Source: Ifrita kowaldi
Taxonomy: Eukaryota > Chordata > Aves > Passeriformes > Cinclosomatidae
Length of the DNA: 64,000 bases
NCBI GenBank assembly: GCA_013398055.1
Contig: VZRS01000474.1
Coordinates: forward strand, 434,001 to 498,000
Reading direction: 5' to 3'
Shown piece after piece: positions 12,506 through 26,200 of the stretch (position 1 is the first letter of the stretch; each line of letters starts with the position of its first letter). The notes below the pieces were generated by a model that saw only the letters and a list, made by a program, of their open reading frames with translations, was not told where the DNA came from and did no database searches. The position numbers and the translations under genes are program-made.

Positions 12506-14641
12506 AGCTTTGTTTCTGCCACAAACAGTCACCTTGGGCCAATATATGCTGACATGATGTTACAGAAGCAATGTAAGATGCTAGAAAAATGGGAATGCTT
12601 ATTAAATGCATAGGTTAGCTTCAGGGGAAAGGTTTATGTGCTTCATGAGGCAAATACATGATTTTTCAATAGGTACCAGAATGCAAAAGGAATTTTTTTA
12701 TTATTTTCTTCTAATTTTGTACATACACAGCTTTGTACTGTGCTGTCTGTGAACTGTACAGGTACCCAGGCAGAGCCCAAAAATTAACCTAAGGCTAACA
12801 GTGAATATGAACTAGCTTTATCCTTCAAAAGCTGTCAGTGTAGGTCTGATACTTCATGTATGACATTCAGGGCAGAAGCACCTACACATACAAATAATGC
12901 ACTTAAGAGCACTGCAAGACAAGATCTTAATCTCAAGAAAAAATGATGTCTCTCCAATGTGTCAGAACTTCAAAAGTAATTGTGAGATCTGCTGGTGATT
13001 CTCTGAAAGACTCTTTATAGCTCCTTTTAGAGGGGCCTTGGGCTGATTCATGTTGATCGTGTCTGACAGCTAGCATTTCTGTTAATAATAATCATAAATA
13101 AAGTGGACAAGGTTGCCTGACCTGAAATGAGCATATCTACAGTGCCATATCCATTACAGCACAGTGGATCTGTGACCGCAAATCAGGAAAGGTCCAATGC
13201 TCTTGACATTTTGTATTAAAATAATATCTGTCTTTTAAGATCTCAGAACCTTTGTGTGCTTTTTCATTAAAAAGTGTTCCTTAAGAGATAACACTCACAC
13301 TATGAGAAAGAGGATGTTACAGAGGATGAAAGATTGCAAAACTTTGCATTTTTTCATTATACAATAAAAATACATCTGCGAACAGCTCTATTTTCCCTTA
13401 TATTTTAACTCCTCCTTCATGTTCTCCTGCATTGAAGTAATAATCCTGGTTTTATGCTGTCATAAATCTGCTGACATGTGAAAAATTATACTATTATCAA
13501 ACACATCAAAACAGAATTATGATTTCACTGCTTCAGGACCAAATGCAAACAGGAGTTGGGTTACATGAAAGTGAAGCCTGATTAATTTCTGGGCAGTGGT
13601 TTTCTGCTAGAGATAGGGATGGTGGTAAAGATTTGAGTTTTTTTAATTTCCATAAAAGCCCTGGTTGCACTTATACACACGTCATTCCAAACAATACAGG
13701 AATTACTTGCTGATATAGGGGATCACTCTCAAAAGTAAAGTATCAGAGATGATACACTGAGAATCTCTCCCCATCAGGTGACATGCTGAATTAAGAGAGA
13801 AGCTTTGTAAATTACTGTAAGGGAGGTCAATGTCCCAGGCTATGCTGAGTCCACTGGAGCAGGCAATTTCCAAGGACACAGACAGGCCCTTCACTGAAAA
13901 TTCTCCACCCCAGAGATTCATGTCCAGCATCAGGCAGATAATTGCAGTGTTGCTGACGAAGGAGAGAGGAACTAACTCACACAAGCAATTAGAATAAAGA
14001 CATTAATCTCTTGGCCAGCCAAAAAATAGGTGTATTTGGGGAAGAAAGACAAGTCAAATGTTACACAGCAGCAAAGCTAAGACTCCCCATGTTCCCTGCT
14101 AAAGAAAGGTCCATACTTACATCTTCACTTGCTAATTTTGCATACCTGCACTGCATGACAAACCAGTGTCACTGTTCTGCCAGGTAGGCTCAAGGCCTCT
14201 TCCTTCCTAGTGTGTCCTCTAGACTGCTACAAGAGCAGTCTTAAAGCTGAGTCTCAAACAGATCTCTCCTTCACAACTCCCTTTTCATGACCACTGACAC
14301 AATATTTAGTCCTGCACAGGGGTTATCAAAAGCCAAAGCTGTGAGCCCAAATACAGCCCTGGTATAAAATACAACACACACATCTGAAGCTTGTCTGTAA
14401 TTAGAATACCACAAAGACAATGCTTTTGTCACTCATATCTCCAGCCTTGTCCAGGCTCCAATGTGCTATCAAAGCAGAGAGAAGTAAAATGAAACAAGGA
14501 GTTTTGTGAGCATCAGAGTAAACAAATTCTGGTCCTCTAGTGATTTCGTTTGGAGGTGAACTCTGGTGTCTAAAGAATCCAGAGGCTCTGCCTGAAGGTT
14601 TCTTCCAGTATTTTTGTAAAATATCTCCCTTGGGGAAATAA

Positions 14642-14666
14642 GGGGGTGGGGGCGGGGGGGGGGGGG
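14642..14666. repeat. G-rich tract ending in 13 consecutive G
   Basis: Runs of five, five and two G, interrupted by single T and C, are followed by G13 at 14654-14666. It could form a G-quadruplex on the plus strand. In the KIF26B pre-mRNA it reads as poly-C. Its length is likely variable and prone to sequencing slippage. Confidence 0.9.
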
Positions 14667-16395
14667 TGCTCTGTAGCATCTAATTTTTTCCCTCATCTGC
14701 ACAGCTGCCTATTTTCACAGAACTTGATAAATTTTTCCATCTAAATGACCTATGGAAAAAGTCCATATTAGATTGGCAGTTTCTCCACAAGACACAATCC
14801 AGTTGTCAGTTTACACCCACAAATGCCATCTCTGTGGACAGCTTTGTTTTCCTTTTCCACAAGACACAAATCATCCTTCTCTTCCTTACAAGTTCTTATT
14901 AACAAGTTTACCATTGAAAGGGGTTTTTAGAGGCAGAGCTCCTCAGAAAGAGGAAAATCAATATAGTACCATTTAACTGAAGGGCTAGGAAAATAGGTTT
15001 TCTCAGAGGATGCAAAGTTAACTTCAGAAATATTATTCAGTCATTTGGTCTGGTCTTGCATCATGTAGAGTGATCACTTTCAGATGCATCCTCTGAACAG
15101 GTACAATCAGCTATGCATTTATGGATGTTGCTTTAATAGCAGTATCTATTGCATTCACATCTGTGCTGCACATGTTCTTTCTGCTACCACAGTCAAGAGC
15201 ATAAAGAAAGGGAGAGTTATGCATTACTCTGTTCACTGGAAATTAATTCCAGAGGTGAGTATCCCAGCAAGTGGAATGGCTGGTGAATTATGAACACTAT
15301 GAGAAAAACACATTTTGGACAGACAGAGCTACTGCAGAATAAGTAGCTACTGATATTCCACATACCTGTGCCACCAGGTCCAATGTCAACATGATTCTTT
15401 TTCAGAAATAAGTTAGGCAGGACTTGCACTACAGGTTAGGAAAACAGCACCCAGGAAAAATGTGAGGTGACCAGCTCATGAATGGTCCCCATCCCTGTTC
15501 TGCAACTTTATGAAACTTGCTCTAGTGGAAAGATGTACCAGTTGCAACTGCACAGACTCTTGATATGACCCAGGAGGCTCTTGCTGTCTAATTAAAAAGT
15601 CCTGATGTAGTGTGAAGCTACTGGGGATTATGTCTGAACAACGATGAGGCTTCCCAATCCAGTCCATGATCACTAAAAAAGTTTCAGATTTGCAAGTGCT
15701 TCAGCACAGTAGTTCTATATATTGTTCTTAATATTATCTATTATTTGTTATCAATAAATTTCTGGGAAAAGGAGCCACAACTCAAAAGGTAAGAGTCTCA
15801 GGTACAGTATAACATCTTTCTAGGGGCATGGGCACATTTTTTGTTCCATCTTGTGGGAAGAAGGAACTCAATAGTGGTTTCAGATGTAGGGTACCTTGCA
15901 CCTTTGGGCATCCAGAGCACACAAGGAACAGAAGTGGGCTCACAAAAGTTACAGCTATCCAGCAAGACTCTGGTCTTGGGCTGGTGAAACCTGTGCATAT
16001 TAAGAGGGAAGTCTGTGTCCAAAGTGCTTAAGAATAACAGTTATATTTCCTAGCCTCACAAAGGCATCTTTCTGGAATCAAATCAGAAGAATATTTGTAT
16101 AAATAAATTCTTGAATGTGGCTGTCATTGGCAACATTAACCAGTTTTTGTTCATGTGAAGTAAACCTAAGTGAAAGAAGTCAGGGGGAGACTCCACTGCA
16201 AAGGCAATGCAACCACACAGGATTTGTGAATGCTCCAAAATGAAAAAAGGCAGAGCCTAAAATACTTACCATGTCCTTGCTCCTCAGCTAAGAGATGGAA
16301 CTGGTATTTAACTAGCTCACCCTTAGGGCCAGCCTACCCACTGCGTACTAATCTGCTTTGGTCTGCATCCCTCTTTCCCACCACCACAAGCTTAC

Positions 16396-19300
16396 CTGCA
16401 TTTAATCGTTTCTTTGGGGTTTTGAGGCTTCGGCACCTGCCACTGGCAGAGCTGCTGTTCTCGCTCATAGAGTCCTGCGCTGAGGAGGCGCTCCCCGTCG
16501 CCTCACTGTCCCTCATCATGCTCTCGTAGCCACTGCTGCCCCCACTGTGGTAGAAGAGGGCTGTTTTCCCCATGGCGGGGGGCAGCTCCCCGCTCAGGAC
16601 ACTGCTGTTGTCGCTCCCGTGGCCGCTGCTGCAGCGGTGAGGTTTCCGAGGAGGGGTGATCTTGCTGTAAGGCGAAGGCAGCATGTGAACAGCTGGCTTC
16701 TCATCTCCGGGAAGGCCCCCGCGCTCATCTGCCTCCGAGCCTCCCCGCAGCTGCACGCCTCTGGCGCTGGTGCTCCCCTGCAGCAGCTCGGAAATCCGCC
16801 CATTGACAGCTCGAAGGGGCAATTTGGAAGCAAGGCTGGAGCCCCGGCTTCTGCTGAGGGACTGCATTGACCAGGACATGTTCTTCCCACTTGGGGGCAA
16901 ACTGGAGCTCTGCCCTACAGACTGAGGCAGAGACTTGGTGGAGAAGCTGAGCGTTTTGGTGGCAGAGGCAGAGAGGCTGCGGGCCTTGGGACTTGCCAGC
17001 AGGAGCTTGCTGACTGCAGAGATCTTTGACTGGCTGGCTTTTGGGGAGGCACCTGCCGACTGTGAGAGGCCTGAGTTGGTGGGTGAGGACATGGCACTGC
17101 GGCTGAGGCTCCTTCCAGCCCTAGGCATGGTAGTGTCTCTGCCAGGGCTCATTTTGGAGCTCACAGAGGACAGACTTTCTGCTCTTTCCAGTGACAAACA
17201 CTCATAGTGGCTTCCTGTGGACCTCCCTAGGGAGTTGGTTCTGCTAGCGAGTTGCTCCAGCTTGGCACTGAAGAGCTTGCTGCTGCTGTTGTTGATGCTG
17301 CTGTCAATGCCAGGGCCTTTTTGCTTGGCATTGTGCTCCTCAGGGAAGCTGGCCAAGAAGGACATAGGCTGGCTGGAGGGGCTGCTCGTGGTGCTGTTGG
17401 CTGTACTGTGCTGGGGGCTGGCTCTGTTCTTCTGATCCAAGCTTGACTTTCTCACAGGTGGCAGAGGAGGGGTCCCTTTGGGACGAGTGAGGATGCAGTG
17501 TTTGGGAGAGGCCATTTTCTTGTCAAGACTAGCCTTAGAAAACTGGGGGAGAGCAGGAGAACTGACTCCGCTGCTGTCAGTAGAAGTAGGTTGGGGATGA
17601 CTATCAGACTCCTCCACCTTGCTTGCCTTTGGGAGCCCTCGAGGGAGGCTACAATTCTTGAAGCCATCACTGGAATGAACAGGGCTTTGGGTTGCAGAGC
17701 CAGACGCTGCCACCTCACACCCATCCACAATCCTTTTTAGACTGTCAGATCCTGGGGAGATAGAGGTGTCTCCACTGCTGGTGCTAAACCTGTCTGCTGA
17801 GGACTGCTTTGTGCTGTGCTCAGGCTTGGCTGAAACTGCGACTGTATCAGGCCTTGGCCCGTCACTGCTCCCAGAGCTGTCCTTTTTAACATCTTCTTCT
17901 CTCTTCAACCAAGGGTCTTCAAATTTGATAACCTTCTTAGCAACGTATTCTTTCCCGTCATGGGGATGAACGGCTTTTGGGTCTGCAGTTACTGCCAGTG
18001 CAGCATCATCAGTGTCTTGAGCTTTGAATGAATTAACAGCAATACATGGATACACGGTAATGTTTGTCTTCATTGGGATGTAGCCTTCACAGCTGCTAAG
18101 GCTTGCGGTGTTTTTGATGGTGACAGTAGTTTTGCCTAGAGCTGATATTTTACAGCCTTTGATGGGTGGCACTTTGCCGAAGGCTTCCTCCCCCATTTCC
18201 GACAGTATAAGCATGTTGTCAGTCACTGGCTTCTGTTTGTCACTTACACAAATCATGCTGGCACTTTGTATGGTGCTTGCAAACTCAGAGATGGGGGGTT
18301 CTGCCATAGCTTCCCCATGCCCATAGCATGCCTGGGCTATGAAGCTGTGGCATGACTGGTCCCCGTCACTCCCTGTGCTCATTTCGCTCAACCATGAGCT
18401 GATGGATGAGCGCCTGCTGCCATCATCTTGGGGTTTGTCATCCAGACTCAGCTTTGGAAGAGGAAGAAACTGTGTAATGCTGACTTCAGACACAGGAGCT
18501 GCACTGGAGTAACACTCAAGATCTTCAGAGATACTGCTGATAATACTGACTGGCCTAGAGCCAGAGGCCAAAGCCTGCACAGAGCAGTCACTGTTAAAGC
18601 TGATGATACTGGTCGGGCGCCCATTGTCAAGGACACCGCTAATGGTCAGCTCTTCCACCAGAGTGAACACCAGCTCATCCTCTCCATTCAGCTCCAGTGG
18701 CTGCTGAACAGTCACCATGGTGGTGCTCAGGATCTCCTTCTTGGATTCTGGAGAAATGCCGTGTTGCTGATCTTCATTGAGAACTGTCTCTTCAAAATCC
18801 CCATTGCTGGATGACGCAGACTTTTTCATAATCTGAGGGCTCATGCCTACAGGTGGGGTCCGGATTTCTGGCTGTAATAATGATTCACTAGATGTCATTG
18901 CAGCATCCCTACTCAGGGGAGCTGCTGGGGGAGTGGAGCTGGGCAGGACTCCTTTCTGTGTATAGACCTTGCACCTCTGGGAAGGAGAAGTTGGTGGCTT
19001 ATACTCAGATGTCTTCGAGAGGCTTGCAATGCCAAGCCGGGGTGAACCCATTGGCCGAGGTTTGCCTTCCACAAATCCACAGGTGTTGAGCCCTTCTCTG
19101 CTGCTCTGCAAGCTGGTGCTGTGTGCTAACTGACCAGAGTTAAGCTCTTTACTAGAGCTGCCTGTTACACTCCTGGGAGAAGAAGGAGTTGAAAGATTGG
19201 TAAGAGCTCCAGAAGGAACAGGGGAGTGATTTCTCCTAGTTTTGCTGGGTGTTGTATTTGTATTTTCCTTGGCTTCTCTATCAGGATGCTGATATTCTGG

Positions 19301-19828
19301 CATCATATCTTCCTTATCTGACTCTGGTAAGTGGCTAAGCTCTGCCAGCTGGCTTGAGACAGCACACTTAGACATCTGGTCTGAGCTAAATTGAGCAGGC
19401 ATCTCTTCAAAGGGAAATTTGTCGGTCTCTTCACTGCCATCTATGCAATCCAGCCTCTCCTGGAGCTCTGCAAAGGTGTTGCACTTCAGGCAGTCTCTTT
19501 CAGACGTGCTGGGCCCCAATTCACTAACTTCCTCCAACCTGCCCTCATTTTTGGTCTTTTGCAGGGCAGGAACTATGGGAACAAAGTCAGGGGGACCCTC
19601 GTTATCTGTTAGTTCCTTGTCAGAAAGGGCAGTGCCATTGGGGCCAACGTAAATCACCGTGTCACACGACTGCTCACTGCTGGATGAATAATCAGGATCA
19701 CTTGACAAATGCAAAATAGGGAAGTCTGGGTCCACAGTGTTTCTAGAATGGAAAGGCCTCAGCTGGGTTGGCCTCCGCATCCTGCCCTCCTCACAAGAAC
19801 TCTCTCCTCCAGAAGAACTTGATGTGTA
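16396..19828 (-). CDS. KIF26B: KIF26B giant tail exon (window residues 358-1501, first base of Gly1502)
   Basis: A single 3,433-nt exon, open throughout, encoding 1,144 residues plus one base. It starts YTSSSSGGESSCEEGRMRR right after the motor and ends SLKTPKKRLNA. The content is rich in Ser, Pro and Thr with many S-P sites, so it is probably mostly disordered and a substrate for kinases. Recognisable KIF26B blocks include SSDPDYSSSSEQSCDTVIY, LKCNTFAELQERLDCIDGS, GEDELVFTLVEELTISGVLD, RPTSIISFNSDCS, FYHSGGSSGYESMMRDSE and GSASSAQDS. In KIF26B the tail is thought to mediate partner binding and Wnt5a-linked turnover. The acceptor lies behind a CT-rich tract (19838-19860 on the plus strand as GA repeats) ending ATATTGCAG. 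The donor is GCAG followed by gtaagc. By analogy with the human gene this would be exon 12. Confidence 0.97.
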
Positions 19829-20944
19829 CTGCAATATGAGAGAGAGAGACAGAGAGTCTATGACATTTCAGCATTGCAAGCTGCTCCTTGCACAAACTGC
19901 ATACACAAAAAGGCCACGGCCACATCTGACCTGGGAGAACTCTAAACTAAGGCACAGAACTCAGAAGCTGCTCATCCACAGCCCTAGGGCAAACACACAG
20001 CTATGTTCAATGGAGAACCCAAAGCCCCAGCTCTGAGTCCCACTCAAAATCATAAGACTTCCCAAAAAAAGTACTAAAAATATGGATTAGGATACCTCCC
20101 TTTACTGAGTCTGGCCAAAGAAATCAGATATTTGGCAAAGGCTTTGCTGATTGTGTGTTTGTGTATTTGAAGACAAACAAGAAAACTCATTACACATGAC
20201 CCCATACTACCAGTGTGTGGAACTGTGTAATGTGCACTCAGAGGCCTCTGGAGACACAGTGCTCTGATGGCGTCTGGACTGAACCCTTCACTCGTCTCTC
20301 TTCAATCAATTGACAAAAAAAGCTTTTGTCAATCTGTAGGCTGCCAATTTAAATCAAACGCATAAAATTCACTCATTCTGCCCAATTCACATCGTAAGTT
20401 GCACAGAAGCAACGAGAACTCTAAAACGTGAAAATGGATATAGTCCATCTTCACTCTACTTCTTGGAAAATCTATCACCCATATTTAGAAGCAGCAGGAA
20501 TAAAAGGGTCATCAATACTGACATCGGACACAATTGTTCTGCATTCATTTTGCTCCCGCTCTCTCTGAGAAGCATAGAGAACCTAATTCTTAATTAATCC
20601 AAATTTTCTTTAACTCTACAGCAGTTTAACTCCTTATTATGTCATTAGCACTAAGAGCATAAGGGAAAATAAAGGCTCCCTGAGAGCTGTATTATTAAAC
20701 AAGGTCAGCTTAAAACCTGCTAGAGCAGATGTGTCTGAACTCACTCCTCTGTCTCTGAAGCTGGAGCATTTACCCCTCTGATATTGCTCTCTGACACTTG
20801 CCTAGGACTGGGTACATACAACCCATACACCTTGGAATTGATTACTGATTTTGTTACATGCTGCTCTACCCAGTTAAGAATCCTTCATGATCCTTCTTCC
20901 TCCCTCCTCCATCCTTATGAGAAGGGAGTTACACATTGTCTTAC
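19829..20944 (-). other. KIF26B: KIF26B intron, 1.1 kb
   Basis: Bounded by gtaaga (20944) and ATATTGCAG (19829), with a pronounced CT tract upstream of the acceptor. No gene or other repeat recognised. Confidence 0.87.
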
Positions 20945-21107
20945 CTTAGTTTTCTTTTTCTTCATCCTGAGGACCCTAGAGGCAATCTGGATGGTGGAGA
21001 GTGTCTCAGCGTAGTTCCCCGCAGCAGCTGAAATGTGAGCTATCATCGTGGTGCGGCAGTTCATATTCCCCAAGGACTCTCGGAGCAGCATGGTCAGCTT
21101 GCTGTCT
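20945..21107 (-). CDS. KIF26B: KIF26B exon: end of motor domain (window residues 303-357)
   Basis: A 163-nt exon: one base completing Lys303, then 54 codons. It reads DSKLTMLLRESLGNMNCR, continues through TTMIAHISAAAGNYAETLST and ends with a basic RVLRMKKKKTK stretch. DSKLT-x-LL-x-ESLG-N is the hallmark of the last conserved helix and strand of kinesin motors. Y-A-E-T-L-S-T-I-Q-I-A-S-R corresponds to the usual Y-x-E-T-L-S-T-L-x-F-A-x-R, ending the motor core. The lysine-rich end would form the neck. The acceptor is TTATTTTGCAG and the donor is AAG followed by gtaaga; the exon leaves in phase 0. Confidence 0.97.
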
Positions 21108-23245
21108 CTGCAAAATAAAATGAATTAAGGCTACATTAGCCAGCAAGGCTTCGCTTTGGCCATCATGATGTAACTTGGGTCTTGGCAAGATATTTTCTCC
21201 TCTTTTTAATGGAATCCTAATTAGCTTCCTTCCTCAGGTTTGCACTATGTTGTGCAGCTGAGCATGCTGAAAGACCCTGGACTACAATTCAAACTTCTTT
21301 TCTCTTCCCAGTTCCCCTTTTCTGTCTCCTTTTGGTCTCAGTCCTTCTCCATCGTTACCATTGCCAATAGAGAGGTGCAGACCAGCAGTGGAGACTCCTA
21401 AGGAGCCGCAGCAGCAAACACCAAACTGCTGCTCTTTTGAAGTGCACAGTGTGCAGACAAACCCTGGCCCAGCTCTGGAGGACAAGAGGGTACTGGATTA
21501 GATTAGAGAATACAATTTTTTTGTTGCCTTCTAGGGCATTGGGTAACTCGGTATTAATAACAGCTAAATCACTGAAGTCAATTTTGGAAGATGCTGGTAA
21601 AATACAAACTAATCAAGCCTTCAAACTTCACACAATTGTTCTTTCATATTAGATCCTTTCTTTCACTAAGACAGAAATCAGATTTTCTGTTCTAGCCATT
21701 TACTCTATTGTTCAGCACCAGATAGCTTTTGAAATGCTTATGCCTTATTGTGGGGCTGTCTGTGACTGGACTGAGAATATGAATTTTAACAGAATAATGA
21801 TGCATATATAGTATTTTTGAGGTAGTCATCTAATCCTGTAGTCAGAAATGCACAATACATAATTTTTAAAGAGACCTTTAGCTCCATGGTGTACAGGTCA
21901 GCTGGATGGTTAGCTGGGAAATGGCGTTCTCTTGGAGAGAGTCTCCCCTATGCTAAAAGTTGTGGATGTTGATTACCTCCAGCTGGAAACAAAGAGAGCG
22001 ACAGCCTGATATTTATCTATCACTAAAGGAATTGCTTCCACTGTTGTAATGATGGTGATACCTTCAGTGGCTACAGAACAGATTTTTGGGGCTCACTGTT
22101 AAATATCTGCAAAGGAACCATGGTGCATGTGTTTCATTCGCTTGAAATGTCCAGCTCACAGGAACTCTGCAGAAAGCTGCAACTGCTGGGAACTGAAGCT
22201 ATTATGCCTGCTGGATGGGACTGATGGGCAAACACTCTTGGACCTCTCTTTTTGATTGAATAAACAACAACATTTTGCTGCATATTTTGATGCAATAGCT
22301 CTGGAGAGTTCTCATCTCCTGAGGCTTCTAGTACTTCTAGTACTGCAGTTTCAGCTTGAATAGAAACACTGAAAGTAAAACATTTTTGTTTCAGGATTTC
22401 TGCTTCCATCTGCTCCAGACACATTGAAGACAGTCTAGTGTCTTTGAGAAGCAAACAAACATCCACAAAGACTATACTGAGACAGCTTCACTCATTTCAC
22501 TTGTGACCTAAGGCTGCTTTGAATCCACAGATCCAGAGTTAATAGGCCACTGAGTCTCAGGGTAGTGTCCCTCCTTTCCATCACAGAATAATTAAGATGT
22601 CAAATTTTGTACATCAGTTACTGCCACTCCAATGCAGAGTAACATGGAAATTATTAACATCTCCACAGAAATCAATAGCAAGCCTTTCCTTTCCCAGTGC
22701 TGCTATCATAGCAAAACATGAGACAACAGGGGAAAGCACAAAAGAATATATTCTAAACATGCTGGTCTCCTGAGAATGCATAACCCATGCAGCCAGCATC
22801 AGCACTGAGGTGTGGCTTTCCTAGAGATATACAGGAATGTGAAATAATCTGTGCCATCTGCCTTGTACTGAAATACCCACTTGCAAGAAGAAGAACGATA
22901 CTGAGGAAATACCTATTTATAATTCAAATAATCCTCTGACATGGATGGGAACTAAAGGGCAGATTTGTTAAGGATTAAAGCATGAACCTAGCAGTAAAAA
23001 GCCCAGCTAGCACTGATTTCTAATTTCAGAGTTTGTTCATTCAGCACAGTCTACATCTTGACACTCAACTTCACCTTGTACACAGAAAAAATAACTAGCC
23101 TCATGTCACTACTGTACTCTGAAAAATAACATAAAGAGGAAGAAAGTTACTAAACACAGATTTTTGTCAATTCTGGACATTGTCGTAAAACTAGTTCAGC
23201 TGTTCAAGGTTCACTGACCTCTCACAACAGCACCAACAAACTGCT

Positions 23246-23267
23246 GAAGGAAAGAAAGAAAGAAAAT
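23246..23267. repeat. (GAAA)n microsatellite
   Basis: Short run of GAAA units, visible directly. Confidence 0.8.
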
Positions 23268-26200
23268 AGAAGAGAATATAAGACACAAAAAAATGTGGCA
23301 TAATTTTTAACTCACTCTATCCTCTTCAATTAAAATATTGGTAAAACATTTTGGATGTCTCACTGAAATTTGCTTGACAGACAGTGTAAGACACAAAGTA
23401 GATGCTTTGTTCTCCTGAGTGCTGGCATGGTATTTCTGCCTGAAAAAACGGAAGGCTATGAATTACTTCATTAGGTCATTCATGAGCTGTTAGTTGAAAA
23501 GGCAAAATTTCCTGTGGAAGCAATAGTTTTACAACTTCTGCACTGGAAGGGCTTTGAGAAGCAAGACCTTTGTTGACCCTCTGGCTCTGCAAACTAAACT
23601 AAGATGCAGGAGATTTTGAAGAAAGTCACAGAAGGTCTGCTGCTCCTAGGTGTATGTTGCTCATCATGTTAAGCAGAGGTTGGCTAGCAGAAGGTCCCAG
23701 ACTTCGCATAGCAGCAAAGTGAAATGCATAAATGTCTTCATGGCAAATAAGAGAACTTCAGGAATGGTAATGGTCTATTTCTATTCTGCTCCAAAAGCAA
23801 TAAAAATTATAGGCCAGAGCAGCACCATTTTATAAACCTGTCTTCATTTTAAATGTATTTCTATCTCATTCACTAATGTTTCTATAGTTTAGGAAATTTA
23901 CCCTAAACCATCATGGTTATGGGGATATAAAACACACAAGAAAATGAAGGTGGGGTCAGGATACCACACTTCAGACTCCAAAGCCTGTATATCAGGAAGT
24001 CAATTCTGCAGTCTTTTCAGTACTTAAAAGTCACCTCATTTTTTCCTTACTACATCACTTGGTCTAATAAAATACATTACCCTTACCTGTAAGTCTTTTC
24101 TTGCCTAGCTTCTTAGACAATCATGGCTACAGAAAAAAGCTACTAATTATTATCCACACAGGTAAAAACCAAAAATAAAGTATGCAAGGCTGCAGCTCTG
24201 GAAAAGTCCAGAGGAAAGAGCCCTGCATGTAGGAAACTAAACTTGGATATCTCTACAAAGTGTGCCAGCAGGTATGGTACAGAGGTGCAGACTGCCAGGC
24301 AGAAAGCTTCAGCTCCTTCCACAGATTACCAGCCCTAGGTATGGAGAGGACCTCTCTCTTCTTCACTCTGCTCCCTTTCCTCCTCTGTTGTTTCCACCTT
24401 CTTACATTACAATAGCTGCTGAAGGACTTACCTGTTTCCCTGCTCCCTGAATCTCCCAAAAGGCACCAGAGCAGGTATTGAACCTCCCCAAAAGACAGAT
24501 ATGGCAGTGCTGCAGTGAGCAGTGTTCTCCTCTTCTGAGACCACCATGCAAACTGGGATCAGTGTAAATTAGTCCTTTCACTTGCTCAGTAAGAAGGAAA
24601 GACGTACATCTTCATGCTCCTCTTATACATATCTGTATTTCCCTTCCTCATGAATGATTAATTATACTCAACTTCAAACAACACAGAATCTTACACTGAA
24701 GAATGAAGCACGAAGTATCATGATACGTTTCCTTGGACACTGCATAAATCCCAGTTGCCTGTGTACATTTAGTCAAAGTCTTAATTTCATGACTGGATAC
24801 TACTTTTGCACTAGAGCCCTGCCTCAAACCCTGCACAGAATAAACAGTGCTCACTGAACCATAAGTTATTTAATCTTTCATTTAATCCTTGCCTTGCAAT
24901 GTATGGACTTATGCCTTATTTACTGTTAGGACAATACAAACTCTGTTCTGAAGCCTGAATGACTGATTTCTTCAAAGGCTCTCTATCATTTTTCCTTTTC
25001 CCTGTGGAGCTCATCTATGCAGTCTGATGAATGCCTCTGAGGTGAGGCATATATTCCTCTGATAATACCTGAAACATTGAAGACTTCATTAAGTATTGGT
25101 GTTTGGTGTGAAGCACAGATCTTTCAGAGTATTAATCATTACATAGTCTTCATATCCAAAGCACAACTAACTTTGACTTATCTTGAACAGAAAATGGGGC
25201 AGCTGGTTCTCAATCTGGATACCCGAAGAAACAGGAACACACAACTAGTAGCCTATCTAAAAATTTTATGAACACATTGTCAGAACTAGTCTGAAGGTGA
25301 TACCAGGTCCTTTCAGAATACCTCCTTACTCTTCCACAGTCCTCCATCTCATCCTCCATATGTTTATTGACAATGACTGCATCACTGTACAGTCCTGATT
25401 CATGTCTAAAGCAGGTCCTTTATCTGCCTTGAGAAAAGATTATATTTGGGGACAGAGGGAGAACCCTGAAAAGACAACACAATATATAGTCTATTAATTC
25501 TGAGATTTCCTGACCCCGTAGCAATTGATTTCATGATCCAAATGCTCTTATTATATGTATTTTATATAATTTCACGTAGATTTGTGGCTACACTTCAATG
25601 AGACATCAGCAAGCCTGGAACATTCCGGCGTATCAAATAGCCTCAGCTGCTGAACTAGCTGGTAGCAGCAGCTGGCTGCCATCTTTTGTTTGGACAAGCA
25701 CTAGAGAAGGAGAACATGACTTAGAATTTACCATGGGGTTTTGCTAGCATTTGCTACCTGTAGAAAAACACTAAGACTTGGGAGTAATGCGCTCCTTTCC
25801 TGTGCTGAAGGAAAGCTGTGCTCTCAAGCTCTCCCTTTTTGACATGCTCTTCTCTCATCAGACAATCCTGCACTCTTCTATCAGTGTCTATCCTGGGCTT
25901 TCCTCATCTAACCTTTGTGCTTGTTCTAATTCCCATACCATGACGCTCATCCCCAGTTCCTCCCTGAAACAGCCTGGCAGAGCTCAGTTTCATCCTGCAG
26001 TGGTCTAAGCAGCTACACCAGACTTTGCCATTCTCCTTTGCCATCACTGCTAGACACTCCTCCAGTATTAAACTCCTCTTTCCTCCCCCTCTTCCTCCCA
26101 CTAACATCCTCCACTCCCACTGCCTGACCTCCAAGGCCCCTCTCCCCACTCAAGTTTCCCCCAGCTGCTCACTGACACCCAGCAGAGGAACCCCAAAACA

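Larger units (their letters stand above)
2817..16395 (-). other. KIF26B: KIF26B intron, 13.6 kb
   Basis: Bounded by gtaagc (16395) and CATCTGCAG (2817). It contains a hexamer microsatellite near 6040, a 118-bp sequence present twice (8910 and 11337), a perfect 17-bp hairpin (10558-10597), two MIR-like SINE remnants (near 11700 and 12400) and a pure G run (14654-14666). Smaller items are an A11T9 run at 3859-3878 and three copies of an 8-mer near 7405-7430. Open frames up to about 138 codons occur by chance and show no domain. Confidence 0.85.

Noticed and set aside
16230..19652. Many plus-strand and alternate-frame open frames over the giant exon
   Set aside because: Shadows of the KIF26B tail exon; the minus-strand frame is the conserved protein.
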